Part shown: piece by piece, positions 1 through 8,976 of the stretch
Layout: each line of letters opens with the position of its first letter
How positions within the stretch are numbered: position 1 is the stretch's first letter
NCBI RefSeq assembly: GCF_000722775.1
Contig: NZ_JPFZ01000014.1
Coordinates: forward strand, 1-54,745
Direction of reading: 5' to 3'
DNA length: 54,745 bases
From: Streptococcus mitis subsp. hohhotensis
Lineage (GTDB): Bacteria; Bacillota; Bacilli; Lactobacillales; Streptococcaceae
Program-made: the position numbers and the translations under genes
Notes under the pieces: generated by a model
Database searches by the model: none
What the model was told of the DNA's origin: nothing
The model's input: only the letters and a program-made list of their open reading frames with translations

Positions 1-345
1 TAACTTTATCTTCGATCGCTTTCTTCTCAGCGTCTGTAAGTTTTTCTGGATTTGCTACTACTGTCTTATCTGCTGGTTTAACGATGTCGTTGCCTGCATT
101 TGGTTTAGTTGCAGCTTCTGGATCTTTCGTCAAATCTGCTGCTGGAATTACAGCTGTCTTACCTTCTGGAGTTGTGACTGTCGCATTTCCTTTATCATCT
201 ACAACTACTGTTGCATCTGGATTTACAGCTTTAACTTTATCTTCGATCGCTTTCTTCTCAGCGTCTGTAAGTTTTTCTGGATTTGCTACTACTGTCTTAT
301 CTGCTGGTTTAACGATGTCGTTACCTGCATTTGGTTTAGTTGCAT
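1..345. repeat. Two near-identical direct repeats, 231-bp period
   Basis: About 115 bp starting at position 1 recur from 232 with only a couple of substitutions. The 231-bp spacing equals 77 codons, so the repeat is in frame inside the surface protein gene. The high nucleotide identity suggests recent unit amplification, and more copies probably follow beyond the window start. Confidence 0.85.
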
Positions 346-1049
346 CTACTTCTGATTTGAATAAATCTTCTGATGGGATTGTCGCAGTAGTTCCATCTTT
401 CAGTGTAACTGTCGCATTACCATCTTCATCAAATTTAACAGATTTAGTTTCTGGGTTTAATTCTCTTAATTTTTCTTCTACTTTAGCTTGATCATCCGGA
501 TCATTTGCTTCACCGGCTACTTTGTCTGCTGGTTTAACAATTTTACTATTTCCTGCATCTGGGTTAGAAGTATCTTCTTTAGTTCTTACTAATTCTGATG
601 CTGGAATTGCTGCAGTTTTACCTTCTGGAGTAGAAACAGAAACAGTTCCATTTTCATCGATTGTTACGATAGCATCTGGATTTACCTCTTCAACTTTAGC
701 AACAATCTTAGCTTTCTCTTCGTCAGTTAAGTTCGATGGATCTTTTACGATAACTTTATCAAGTGGTTTGTTAATGTCATTTCCACCTTTACCGTTATCT
801 AACTGGTCCTCAGTTTTCACTAATTTTGTCGGATTGATAATTCCTTTATCGCCAGCTTCTGTTGTTACTTCGATGTTTCCATTTTCATCATATTTAACTT
901 CTTTAGCTGTTGGGTTAACTTTCTTAACTTCTTCTAAGATTTTAGCTTTTTCTTCATCTGTTAATGCACTTGGATCTTTTACTAATACTTTATCAATTGG
1001 TCTGTTTACTTCTCCAATTGCTTTAATAGCCGCCTTATCAGCTTCTTCT

Positions 1050-3560
1050 ATTGTATTAACATCGTCTACACTACTTACTGCATCAATTGCTGCTTTAGAT
1101 TTTTCCGCAGCTTTATCTACTTTAGCTTTTAATTTAGCTTTAGCTTCAGGAGTTAGATCGTTACGCGCATCGATTTCTGCTTTCTTAGCTGTTGCTTCTT
1201 CATCAATTGCTTTACGAGCATTTGGTTTATCTTCTACAACTGGTACAGATTTTTCAATTTCACCTTCAGCTGCTTCTTGAAGTTGCTTAACATCTGCATC
1301 TGTTCCAGCTTTATCGATTTCTTCCTTAGCTTCTTCTGCTTGAGCTTTAGCTGCATCTGCTGCAACTTTCTTCTCTTCATCAGTAGCATCTGGAGTATTA
1401 GCAATATCTTCCAATTGTTTTGCTAATTTATCTTCGATTGCTTTCTTGGCTGCTGGTTTAGTTACTGCTTCTGGATTTACAGCTTTAACATCTGCTACAC
1501 CTTTAGCTTTTGCACCATCTACTGCTTTTTGAGCTTCTGCTGCTTTTTCTGGTGTCTCTGCATTAGCTGGTTGATCGTTGATTGCATCTGTTGCTTCTTT
1601 CGCTTTAGCTTGAGCTTCTTCCTTAGCTGCTGCTTTTTCTTCGTCAGTTAAGTCTTTACGCTCGTCGATTGCTTCTTCTTTCTTAGCTAACTCTTTTGCA
1701 ATTTCTTCTTTAGCTTTTTCTTTCGCTACTGGATTTACTTTCGCAACTTCTCCAGTACCAGCATTTTTCGCTGCATCTACTGCTGCATCTGTTGTTGCTG
1801 CATCGATTGCTTTCTTAGCGTCATCTGCTGCTTTCTCTGCTGCTTTCTTAGCTTCATCTTTTTCTGCTGGAGTTAAGTCTTCACGTGCGTTAATTGCGTC
1901 TACTTTAGCTTTAAGAGCTTCATCTACTGCTTTTTTAGCTTCTGGTTTCTTAGCCGCTACTGGATCTACAGCTTTAACATCTGCTACACCTTTATCTTTT
2001 GCACCATCTACTGCTTTTTTAGCTTCTGCTGCTTTTTCTGGTGTTTCTGCGATAGATGGTTGAGCGTCGATTGCATCTGTTGCTTCTTTTGCTTTCGCTT
2101 GCGCATCTTTCTTAGCTGCATCTTTTTCTTCGTCAGTTAAGTCTTTACGCCCGTCGATTGCTTCTTCTTTCTTAGCTAACTCTTTTGCAATTTCTTCTTT
2201 AGCTTTTTCTTTCGCTACTGGATTTACAGCTTTAACATCTGCTACACCTTTATCTTTTGCACCATCTACTGCTGTTTGTGCTTCTGCTGCTTTTTCTGGT
2301 GTTTCTGCGTTATCTGGCTGTGCGTTAATAGCATCTGTCGCTTTTTTAGCTTTTGCTTGAGCATCTTTCTTAGCTACATCTTTTTCTTTGTCAGTTAAGT
2401 CAGGACGTGCATCGATTTCTCCAACTTTCTTAGCTAATTCATCTGCGATTGCTTGCTTAGCTGCTTCTTTCGCTACTGGGTTTACAGCTTTAACATCTGC
2501 TACACCTTTAGCTTTAGCTGCATCTACTGCATCTTGAGCTGTTTTAGCTGCTGTTGGTGTAGTTGCTACATCTGGCTGCTTGTTAATAGCGTCTGTTGCT
2601 TCTTTTGCTTTCGCTTGTGCTTCTTCCTTAGCTTTTGCTTTCTCTGCATCTGTTAAGTCTTTACGTGCATCGATTGCTTTTTCTTTTTCTGCTAATTCAT
2701 CTGCGATTGCTTTTTTAGCCGCTTCTTTAACTACTGGAGTTACATTTGCAACTGCTGTAGTTCCATCTGTTTTAGCTTTATCAACTGCTGCATTTGTAGT
2801 TGCTGCATCAACAGCATCTTTAGCTACATCTGCTTGCGCTTTTGCTACTTCTTTCGCTTTAGTTTTCTCTTCTGGAGTTAAATCTGTGCGAGCATCGATT
2901 TCTTGGTTTTTAGCTTCTAACGCTTTATCGATTGCTTTTTTAGCTTCTGGTTTAGCTTTAGCTACTGGATTTACTGCAGTAACTTCATCTACACCTGTTT
3001 CCTTAGCTGCATCTACTACATCTTGAGCTGTTTTAGCTGCTTCTGGTGTAGCTGCTGCATCAGGTTGTTCTTTAATTTTCGCTAATTGTGCATCAGCTTT
3101 ATCTTTTGCTTCATTCTTAGCTGCTGTTTTTCTTCATCAGTTAAGTCTGTACGCTTATCAATTTCGCTATTTTTATCTTCTAATGCTTTTGCAATTGCTT
3201 TCTTAGCTTCCGCTTTGGCTACTGGAGTTACATCTGCAACTGCTTTAGTTCCAGCTTCTTTAGCTTTAGTAACTTCTGCATCTGTTGTTGCTGCATCGAC
3301 AGCTTCCTTAGCTTTATCAGCTGCTGCTTTTGCTGCTTCTTTAGCTTTAGTTTTCTCTTCTGGAGTTAAATCAGTACGAGCGTCAATTGCTGCTTCTTTA
3401 GCTTTAACAGCCTCGTCAATTGCTTTCTTAGCTTCTGGTTTTGCAGATACTACTGGGTTATCTTTTGCAATTGCATCGGTTCCTGCTTTTTCTACTTTAT
3501 CTAACTCAGGTTTAGTTGTAGCATTAGAGTTAGCAATATTTTCAAGAGCTTTAGCTTTAT
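1050..3560 (-). repeat. Tandem DUF1542-like coding repeats
   Basis: About eight diverged units encode segments of the type KPEAKKAIDEALKAK, then ID(A/E)RxDLTxEEKxxAKxxA, then AxxAKxxGxxxVxxVxPV. They are lysine/alanine/glutamate-rich and predicted helical, the usual stalk-like region of Gram-positive surface proteins. No stop codon was seen in the corrected frame. Confidence 0.75.
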
Positions 3561-3566
3561 CTGCAT

Positions 3567-6500
3567 TTACTTTAGCGATTGCTGCATCTTTTCTTCTTGA
3601 GTTGCTGCTGCGTTATCATTGATAGCTTGGATTTGTTTGTCAGCTGCTTTATTAACCGCATCGATAGCAGGTTGTTTGTCTAGAGTTACAAACTCTGATA
3701 ATGGTCTTGTATCTTTTGAACCATCTGCGTATGTTACTACAAGATTTCCTTGGTCATCTTTTGTTACTGAAGCAATTTTAGCATCTTTATCTGTAACTGG
3801 AGCATCTTTTGAGATATTTGCATCGTCATTATTCTTATTGTGCTCAAGTTGTAGTTTTTCTTTGATTTTAGCTAATTCTGCTTCTGTAACGTTAGCTGGA
3901 TCTGTTACAGCTACTTTTTCAGTTGGCGCCTTGATATCGTACTTGTCTGTTTGAGATTTAACGATGAACTGAACGTATCCTGGTTTTTGTTGACGTACTG
4001 CGTCATCAGTCGAAGCATCAAAGTTCTGATCCGTTGGGAATGAGCTAGCATTATCATTGTCATTAGCAACAACAAAACTTGTCCGTTGGTTTGGAGCTGT
4101 AAGTGTTGTAACACCAGTCATCTTGATAGTTGCTGTTCTCTTATCGTCAGATACTGTTCCTTCGCCATTTGTAACTACATCGTTATCAATCTTACCTGTT
4201 GTAAATCCATAACCTGCAGTGTTATCAGTTCCAACACCACCTGGTCCACGTAGGTACAAATCTTTAACTTCTGCATCATCTGAAGCTTTGAATGTTAAGT
4301 CAGTATTTTCACCAGTACAAACATAGATTTGTTTCTTATCTGGGTTTGAGTATGGAAGTTCAACTGTTGGAGCTGGATTTGTACGTGCAAAGTCAGTTAA
4401 TGGTCTGCTATCTTTAGAACCGTCTTTATAGGTTACTACAACATTGTTCCCATCTTTTGTAATAGATTCAATACGATCATCTTGATTTTCTACTTCTGTA
4501 CCTTTTTTATCAGCTAGATTTTTATCTGGGTTTTCGGTAGAGTATTGAATTTTAATATTTTTCTTAATCTCATTAAACTCAGCTTCTGTGACATTATTAG
4601 CATCCACTACAGGAACTTTTGTAGCTGGAGTTTTAATATCATATTTGGCTGTTTGAGCTTTTAGTTTGATAGTGAATGAACCTGGGTCAGTCGCATATGA
4701 ATTAGAAGTTGCAGTATTCTCGATAAATGCACCATCAGTATCTGTAGCTGTTGCATAACGAGTTACAATTGTAAGTTCTTGACCTGCTTCTTTAGGGAAT
4801 TTATTCTCAGCAATTCCAGAGTTATCTTTTGAAATGTTCCCTTTAATTTTTACAATAGCTGGATTTTCAGCAGTTGCTGGGGTTTCTGTAGAGATTTTTT
4901 CAACTGTTGTATTGTACTGATTATCTAAAACATCAGGATTAGATGCATCTTTAGCTGGTGAATCCTGATTTCCACCACGTTTAATTGTAGCAGATGCTAC
5001 TTTTCCTGAATCATCTGTAAATTTAACAGGAATTTCAAAATCTTCGTTCGCATACACGTAAACGTCTTTTTTACCCTCTACAGAGTAAGGAATTTCTACT
5101 GTTGGAGCTGCGTTTGTACGGGCAAATTTAGTTAATGGTAATGTATCTGTAGATCCATCTTTATACGTTACCACCATATTGTTATCTACTTTTGTAACAG
5201 ATTTAATCTTAGCATCTTTATCGTCAACATTTTGACCTTGTTTCGCAACTAAGTTAGCATCTGTATTCGTTTTAGAATAGTGAAGTTTGATGTTTGCATT
5301 GTTTGCACCAACTATTTTTGCGAACTCTTCAGCTGTTACATTATTAGCATCAGCTACTGGTACTTTAGCAGCTTCGTTTTCAGGTGTTGTAACATCGTAT
5401 TTTTGAGTTTGTGGTTTAAGGATAACAACGAAAGAACCTGGATCATCTGCACCTGTTGCGCTTCCTCCAATTTCTCCTCCATCAGCATCTGCAACTCGTA
5501 GGAAACGCCATCCTAAAGTTAAACCTGCTGGGGTTTCTCCTCTAGTCGCTGCATCTAACTTATCTTGTTTTAAACCATCTGTCGCCGCTGGTGTACCTGA
5601 GTAAGTGATTACCGCTGGATTTGCATCTGTTGCTGGCGTCTCAGTAGTAATAGTAGTCGCTGTGTATCCATATTGAGTACTAATTTTATTTGTTGCACCC
5701 GGAACTGGATCAAATTCTCTGTTACCACCTCGTCTTACTGTTGCACTTGAAATTTTTCCGCTATCATCTTTGATTTTAATATCAAATGAGTTTTCTTCTG
5801 CACCGTAAACATAAATTTCTTTAGCTGCTGCATTGGAGAAAGGAAATTCCGCTGTTGGTGCTTGGTTTACACGTGTGAAGTCAGTTACTGGTCTTTCAGC
5901 TGTTGTTCCATCGTTATAAGTAATAACAACTTTATCTCCTGATTGAGTAACTGTAGCAATCTTACCGTTAAGGTTGTTTCCGTCACCTTCTTGTAATTTA
6001 GCTTTAATTTGATCCAATTCTGGTTGTTGAAGTTGTGCTGGATCAGCTACAGCAACCTTATCAAAGTTTGCAGCTTTATTTGCTAAATCTTCTGTGTATT
6101 TTACGTTTTGTGAACGAACTTTGAACCATACTTGAGCATCTGGATCAGATGAACCTTCGTTGTCCATTTCATTGTTACTTGCATCTTTAGCACGAACTTT
6201 ACGTGATACTACGGTTGAACCATTTTTCCACGGATTTCCATTAAGGCGCGCTTGTAATTTTCCAGTAATGCTAAGTGTCGCTGGATGGTCAGCTGTGGCT
6301 GTTGCTTCACGATCAATATTAGAGTTGTGTAATCCATACCCTATATCAGTTTCAGATCCACTACCCATTTTTTGCATCCAACCTTTAACAATCTTACCGC
6401 TGTTATCTGTAATTTTGATACGTCCAGTGATATTTGTTTCTTCTGTTGGTGTTACCCAAATTGTTCTAGATGCTGCATCATCATAGTCAATTGATACTTT

Positions 6501-7118
6501 TGGTCTTTCTGTATCAGCAGTTTCTGCACGGAAAGCATTGTTTTTATCTAATGCTTTACCGTTACGAGCATCATTAGATCCTGTGTTTTCGATTGAGTTA
6601 GATTCTGGGTTTTTCTCAGTGTTTTCTGCTGTTTTACCTACAGTTTCTTTACCTTCAGTTGTATCTACTGCTGGAGTTTCTTTTTTCTCTACAGGTTTGT
6701 TTTTTAATTTAGAGTTAGCTGTAGTGACAAGTTTGCTGTAAGCTTTTTTTAGTTCAGCTTGAGTAGTTGCGTTCGCTAATGTAGCTTTTGCAGATTCTAG
6801 TTCAGCTTTTAATACTGCAACACTTTCTTCCGTTTTGTTATCGTAAGAACCGTTAGAAAGTTTTGTCTCAATTTCTGAAATGTAGCTTTCAAGTTGGGTC
6901 TTGTCCAAAGTTGGAGTTGCTGGCGCAGCAGCTGTGTCTCCAGGTTGGACAGGTTGGATTTGATCCGCTTGAACAGATACAGCTCCATTCCCTAAGAACA
7001 TGAAAAGAGCAGCGACAGCTACACTAGCCGCCCCAAAACTATATTTACGGATCGAGTAACGAGTGACCTTCTCACGGTGCAGACGTTCAACACGACTCAT
7101 AGATGGTTTGTTTTCCAT
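3567..7118 (-). CDS. N-terminal fragment of the frameshifted surface protein, 1183 aa
   Basis: This is the open part of the broken gene as literally written: signal peptide, helical region, four beta-rich repeats and the start of the helical repeat tract. It ends at a TAA 19 bases after the first A-tract deletion, and its last seven residues (MQQSLK and the residue before) are out-of-frame coding. If the deletion is real, the product would have no wall anchor and would be secreted. Confidence 0.6.
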   Translation of the reverse strand: MENKPSMSRVERLHREKVTRYSIRKYSFGAASVAVAALFMFLGNGAVSVQADQIQPVQPGDTAAAPATPTLDKTQLESYISEIETKLSNGSYDNKTEESVAVLKAELESAKATLANATTQAELKKAYSKLVTTANSKLKNKPVEKKETPAVDTTEGKETVGKTAENTEKNPESNSIENTGSNDARNGKALDKNNAFRAETADTERPKVSIDYDDAASRTIWVTPTEETNITGRIKITDNSGKIVKGWMQKMGSGSETDIGYGLHNSNIDREATATADHPATLSITGKLQARLNGNPWKNGSTVVSRKVRAKDASNNEMDNEGSSDPDAQVWFKVRSQNVKYTEDLANKAANFDKVAVADPAQLQQPELDQIKAKLQEGDGNNLNGKIATVTQSGDKVVITYNDGTTAERPVTDFTRVNQAPTAEFPFSNAAAKEIYVYGAEENSFDIKIKDDSGKISSATVRRGGNREFDPVPGATNKISTQYGYTATTITTETPATDANPAVITYSGTPAATDGLKQDKLDAATRGETPAGLTLGWRFLRVADADGGEIGGSATGADDPGSFVVILKPQTQKYDVTTPENEAAKVPVADANNVTAEEFAKIVGANNANIKLHYSKTNTDANLVAKQGQNVDDKDAKIKSVTKVDNNMVVTYKDGSTDTLPLTKFARTNAAPTVEIPYSVEGKKDVYVYANEDFEIPVKFTDDSGKVASATIKRGGNQDSPAKDASNPDVLDNQYNTTVEKISTETPATAENPAIVKIKGNISKDNSGIAENKFPKEAGQELTIVTRYATATDTDGAFIENTATSNSYATDPGSFTIKLKAQTAKYDIKTPATKVPVVDANNVTEAEFNEIKKNIKIQYSTENPDKNLADKKGTEVENQDDRIESITKDGNNVVVTYKDGSKDSRPLTDFARTNPAPTVELPYSNPDKKQIYVCTGENTDLTFKASDDAEVKDLYLRGPGGVGTDNTAGYGFTTGKIDNDVVTNGEGTVSDDKRTATIKMTGVTTLTAPNQRTSFVVANDNDNASSFPTDQNFDASTDDAVRQQKPGYVQFIVKSQTDKYDIKAPTEKVAVTDPANVTEAELAKIKEKLQLEHNKNNDDANISKDAPVTDKDAKIASVTKDDQGNLVVTYADGSKDTRPLSEFVTLDKQPAIDAVNKAADKQIQAINDNAAATQEEKMQQSLK

Positions 7119-7175
7119 TATTTTCTTTTCTCCTTTTGTAAGGTTAATTAATTTGATTTCCACATGACACCTATA

Positions 7176-7189
7176 TGTAGAGATCTACA
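7176..7189. promoter_or_regulatory. Inverted repeat downstream of the surface-protein -10 box
   Basis: TGTAGA and TCTACA are separated by GA, just downstream of the expected transcription start. It is a possible operator or 5' UTR hairpin. No known regulator is assigned. Confidence 0.35.
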
Positions 7190-7195
7190 ATTTAC

Positions 7196-7224
7196 ATTTT
7201 ATCTTATTTTCAATATATATGCAA
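7196..7224 (-). promoter_or_regulatory. Surface-protein promoter
   Basis: On the minus strand, -35 TTGCAT (7219-7224), a 17-bp spacer and -10 TAAAAT (7196-7201) lie about 80 bp before the chosen ATG. The rest of the 370-bp gap to 7534 is AT-rich, contains a run of A's at 7249-7259, and holds no gene I can support. Confidence 0.7.
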
Positions 7225-7483
7225 ATGATTTGAATTAAAATTTTCGCAAAAAAAAAAAGCGTTTTGGGAAAGTAAGGAATTTTCAGATAAATTGGTTTTG
7301 TATATTTTCTTGTTTTTGTAAATAAATAATTCACATGTTTTTATAACAAATTTGCTTTTGTTTTAATTCCATCCATAAAGATAGCGCATTCATATAGGAT
7401 TGGTAGTAAAATAAATAAGTTTGATGGGTGAAACAAACTATTTTTGCACCGCATAAGAAAAAATTATCCGTAAAACACATGAA

Positions 7484-7521
7484 CCAAAAATAAAACATGC
7501 TACCTCATTTCGGTAACATGT
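7484..7521 (-). terminator. Rho-independent terminator after the rpn fragment
   Basis: Read on the minus strand, ACATGTTACC and GGTAGCATGT form a 10-bp stem with one mismatch, followed by TTTATTTTT. It lies just past the stop of the downstream rpn fragment. Confidence 0.75.
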
Positions 7522-7534
7522 CATCGTTTTCTAC

Positions 7535-7960
7535 TTACAACAAGGCCTCAAACTCAGCGACGGTCATACCTAATTGCTGGCTAGCTATCTCGGAAGTCAG
7601 AAGACCTTGACGTACTAGATTTACTAAACCTACTTTTAATCCCTGTTCAATGCCTTCTTCTCGTCCTTGTTCACGACCCTCTGCACGACCACGTTCAAGA
7701 CCACGCTCTAAGCCCTTTTCCTCAGCTTGTTCCAAGGCATAGTCATGCGCTAATAAGGCTTGTTCTTCTCGCATACGTAGTTGGCTAAACATCTTCCTGT
7801 CCTCCTCGGACCAGCTCTTGTAGTCTAGCAGTTGATCTGCTTGGCTGATGGCTCGCTCAGGTTCTTGGGTAAAGGGCTTATTCCCGAAAAACTCCAACCA
7901 CGGCTTGCGAACGCTATCCTTGCTGGTTTCTCTGTACTTTCTTAATTCCAAGAATGCCAT
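7535..7960 (-). CDS. Rpn-family nuclease, duplicated C-terminal fragment (141 aa)
   Basis: The product repeats the C-terminal half of its upstream neighbour (MAFLELRKYRETSKDS, then the FFGNKPFTQEPERAISQADQ block) and ends in an extended GLERG/GREQG-type charged repeat followed by the conserved TVAEFEALL tail. The homology begins about 27 bp before the ATG (NNGQENHLVK) and is fused directly to the stop region of the upstream gene, so this is a partial tandem duplication lacking the nuclease core. The ATG at 7960 has only a weak SD. A far better initiation signal lies inside it at 7792 (SD 7801-7807) and would give an 85-aa protein. It could be debris or a functional small regulator. Neighbours: full-length rpn upstream, terminator downstream. 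Confidence 0.65.
   Translation of the reverse strand: MAFLELRKYRETSKDSVRKPWLEFFGNKPFTQEPERAISQADQLLDYKSWSEEDRKMFSQLRMREEQALLAHDYALEQAEEKGLERGLERGRAEGREQGREEGIEQGLKVGLVNLVRQGLLTSEIASQQLGMTVAEFEALL
7790..7807 (-). promoter_or_regulatory. Strong internal SD plus ATG in the rpn fragment
   Basis: GAGGAGG (7801-7807), an 8-nt spacer and ATG (7790-7792) match consensus initiation. The same arrangement is conserved in the full-length gene, and the encoded start is MFSQLRMREEQ. Confidence 0.5.
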
Positions 7961-7985
7961 CTTGACCAGATGATTTTCTTGACCA

Positions 7986-8876
7986 TTATTTGTGATAGTC
8001 TTTCAATAGCGCCTCAAACTCAGCCACGGTCATGCCTAATTGCTCACTCGCAAATTCGGAAGTTAGAACATGTTGGCGTACTAAATCTAGAAAGGTAAAA
8101 ATTTTCCCACGTTCTAAACCTTTTTCTTCAGCTTGTTCCAAAGCATAGTCTTGTGCTAACAATGCTTGTTCTTCGCGCATACGTAGTTGACTAAACATCT
8201 TCCTGTCCTCCTCAGACCAGCTCTTGTAGTCTAGCAGTTGATCTGCTTGGCTGATGGCTCGCTCAGGTTCTTGGGTAAAGGGCTTATTCCCGAAAAACTC
8301 CAACCACGGTTTGCGAATGCTATCTTTGCTGGTTTCTCTATATTTTTTTAATTCCAAGAACGCCATCTTGACTAGATGGTTTTCCTGACCGTTGTTTGTA
8401 ATTGTTAAAGCCTCACCTGTCGTGTCCTCGCGCATGCTAAAGCTATGAAAAGCTAGGTCATCTGAGAAATAATTGCTGTCCACAATTGCAATAGCATAAA
8501 CTGGTGCGATGTGTTTGTAACTCTGGTGGGTGTCACCTTCACGTTGACGAATTTTTTCAAGATTTTGATTGACCTGACTGCACAAATAAGCCCACAGGCG
8601 ATTGATGAAAAAATTCTGATGATGCACCTGAATCTCAATAATTACCTGAGTGCCATTATCCAACTCCGCCAAGACGTCTATACTGGTATAGAAATCCTGT
8701 GCCGAGTAAGGTACGGAAGGCAAGACATGAATATTGCTTCCCTCCAAAATGGTCACATTTTTTGCTGGTAAATCCAACATATCGCGGATAAATTGACAAG
8801 TGATTTCTGGATTGCTAAAGATTTTCTTAGCAACCAAGTCATTGGTTGGACTGATGCCCGGATGTCTTAAAATCAT
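7986..8876 (-). CDS. Rpn family recombination-promoting nuclease / putative transposase (296 aa)
   Basis: This is a PD-(D/E)XK nuclease-fold protein of the Rpn (YhgA-like) family. The core is visible as D67 in TSIDVLAEL and E81-x-Q83 in VIIEIQV, followed by the family's RLWAYLCSQ and the FFxNKPFTQEPE region. The C-terminus is charged and ends LGMTVAEFEALLKDYHK. The start is set by AAGGAGG six bases before the ATG. The family cuts DNA, and in E. coli RpnA is countered by a small protein made from an internal start of the same gene. An equivalent internal SD/ATG exists here at 8198. The promoter is an extended -10 (TGG TATAAT, 8891-8896). Family assignment is confident; a role in phage defence or recombination is inference. 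Confidence 0.85.
   Translation of the reverse strand: MILRHPGISPTNDLVAKKIFSNPEITCQFIRDMLDLPAKNVTILEGSNIHVLPSVPYSAQDFYTSIDVLAELDNGTQVIIEIQVHHQNFFINRLWAYLCSQVNQNLEKIRQREGDTHQSYKHIAPVYAIAIVDSNYFSDDLAFHSFSMREDTTGEALTITNNGQENHLVKMAFLELKKYRETSKDSIRKPWLEFFGNKPFTQEPERAISQADQLLDYKSWSEEDRKMFSQLRMREEQALLAQDYALEQAEEKGLERGKIFTFLDLVRQHVLTSEFASEQLGMTVAEFEALLKDYHK
8196..8213 (-). promoter_or_regulatory. Strong intragenic SD plus ATG in full-length rpn
   Basis: GAGGAGG (8207-8213), an 8-nt spacer and ATG (8196-8198) lie in frame within the rpn coding region. Initiation here would give a 70-aa protein (start MFSQLRMREEQALL) that keeps the C-terminal domain and lacks the nuclease core. Confidence 0.55.
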
Positions 8877-8890
8877 CCATTTCCTCCTTC

Positions 8891-8896
8891 TATTAT
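8891..8896 (-). promoter_or_regulatory. rpn promoter, extended -10
   Basis: TATAAT preceded by TGG on the minus strand, 15 bp before the ATG, with no good -35 match. A short inverted repeat (AATCTAA/TTAGATT) lies just upstream between rpn and the end of the GH29 gene. Confidence 0.55.
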
Positions 8897-8976
8897 ACCA
8901 TAGTTTGAAATCTAATTTTGTTAGATTCGATGGCTCTATCTATTTATTCGGAAAGGAAATGAATTGTGAAGATATT

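Larger units (their letters stand above)
1..7118 (-). pseudogene. Giant repeat-rich LPXTG-type surface protein, 5' part, two frameshifts, 3' end outside window
   Basis: The start is the ATG at 7118, preceded by the SD AAAGGAG. An upstream in-frame ATG at 7163 has no comparable SD. The N-terminus carries a YSIRK-type signal (YSIRKYSFGAASVAVAAL), so the protein should be Sec-exported and sortase-anchored, but the anchor lies beyond position 1. Order seen: a helical N-terminal segment, four repeats of about 200 residues with APTVE(I/L)PYS and VTYKDGS motifs, then about eight alpha-helical DUF1542-like units (DLTxEEKxxAK) over about 3560-1050, then 77-residue units containing NPDAxVxVDxxGNxTV. 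The frame breaks at 3588-3593, where GAAGAAAAG has one A fewer than its sister repeats. It breaks again at 3126-3132, where five A's replace six. After the second break it is open for more than 1000 codons to the window edge. Adhesion is inferred from architecture only. Sequencing error is a real alternative to a true pseudogene. Confidence 0.85.

Noticed and set aside
3120-3600. Programmed -1 ribosomal frameshifting at the two A-tracts
   Set aside because: Two independent shifts would be needed. The first site (GAA AAG) lacks a proper slippery heptamer, and no stimulatory hairpin was noticed. Deletion or sequencing error is simpler.
84-3622. Several long plus-strand open frames opposite the surface protein (84-1280, 2580-3622)
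   Set aside because: They are antisense shadows of the alanine/lysine-rich repeats: Ser/Ala/Leu-rich translations with no SD and no family features.
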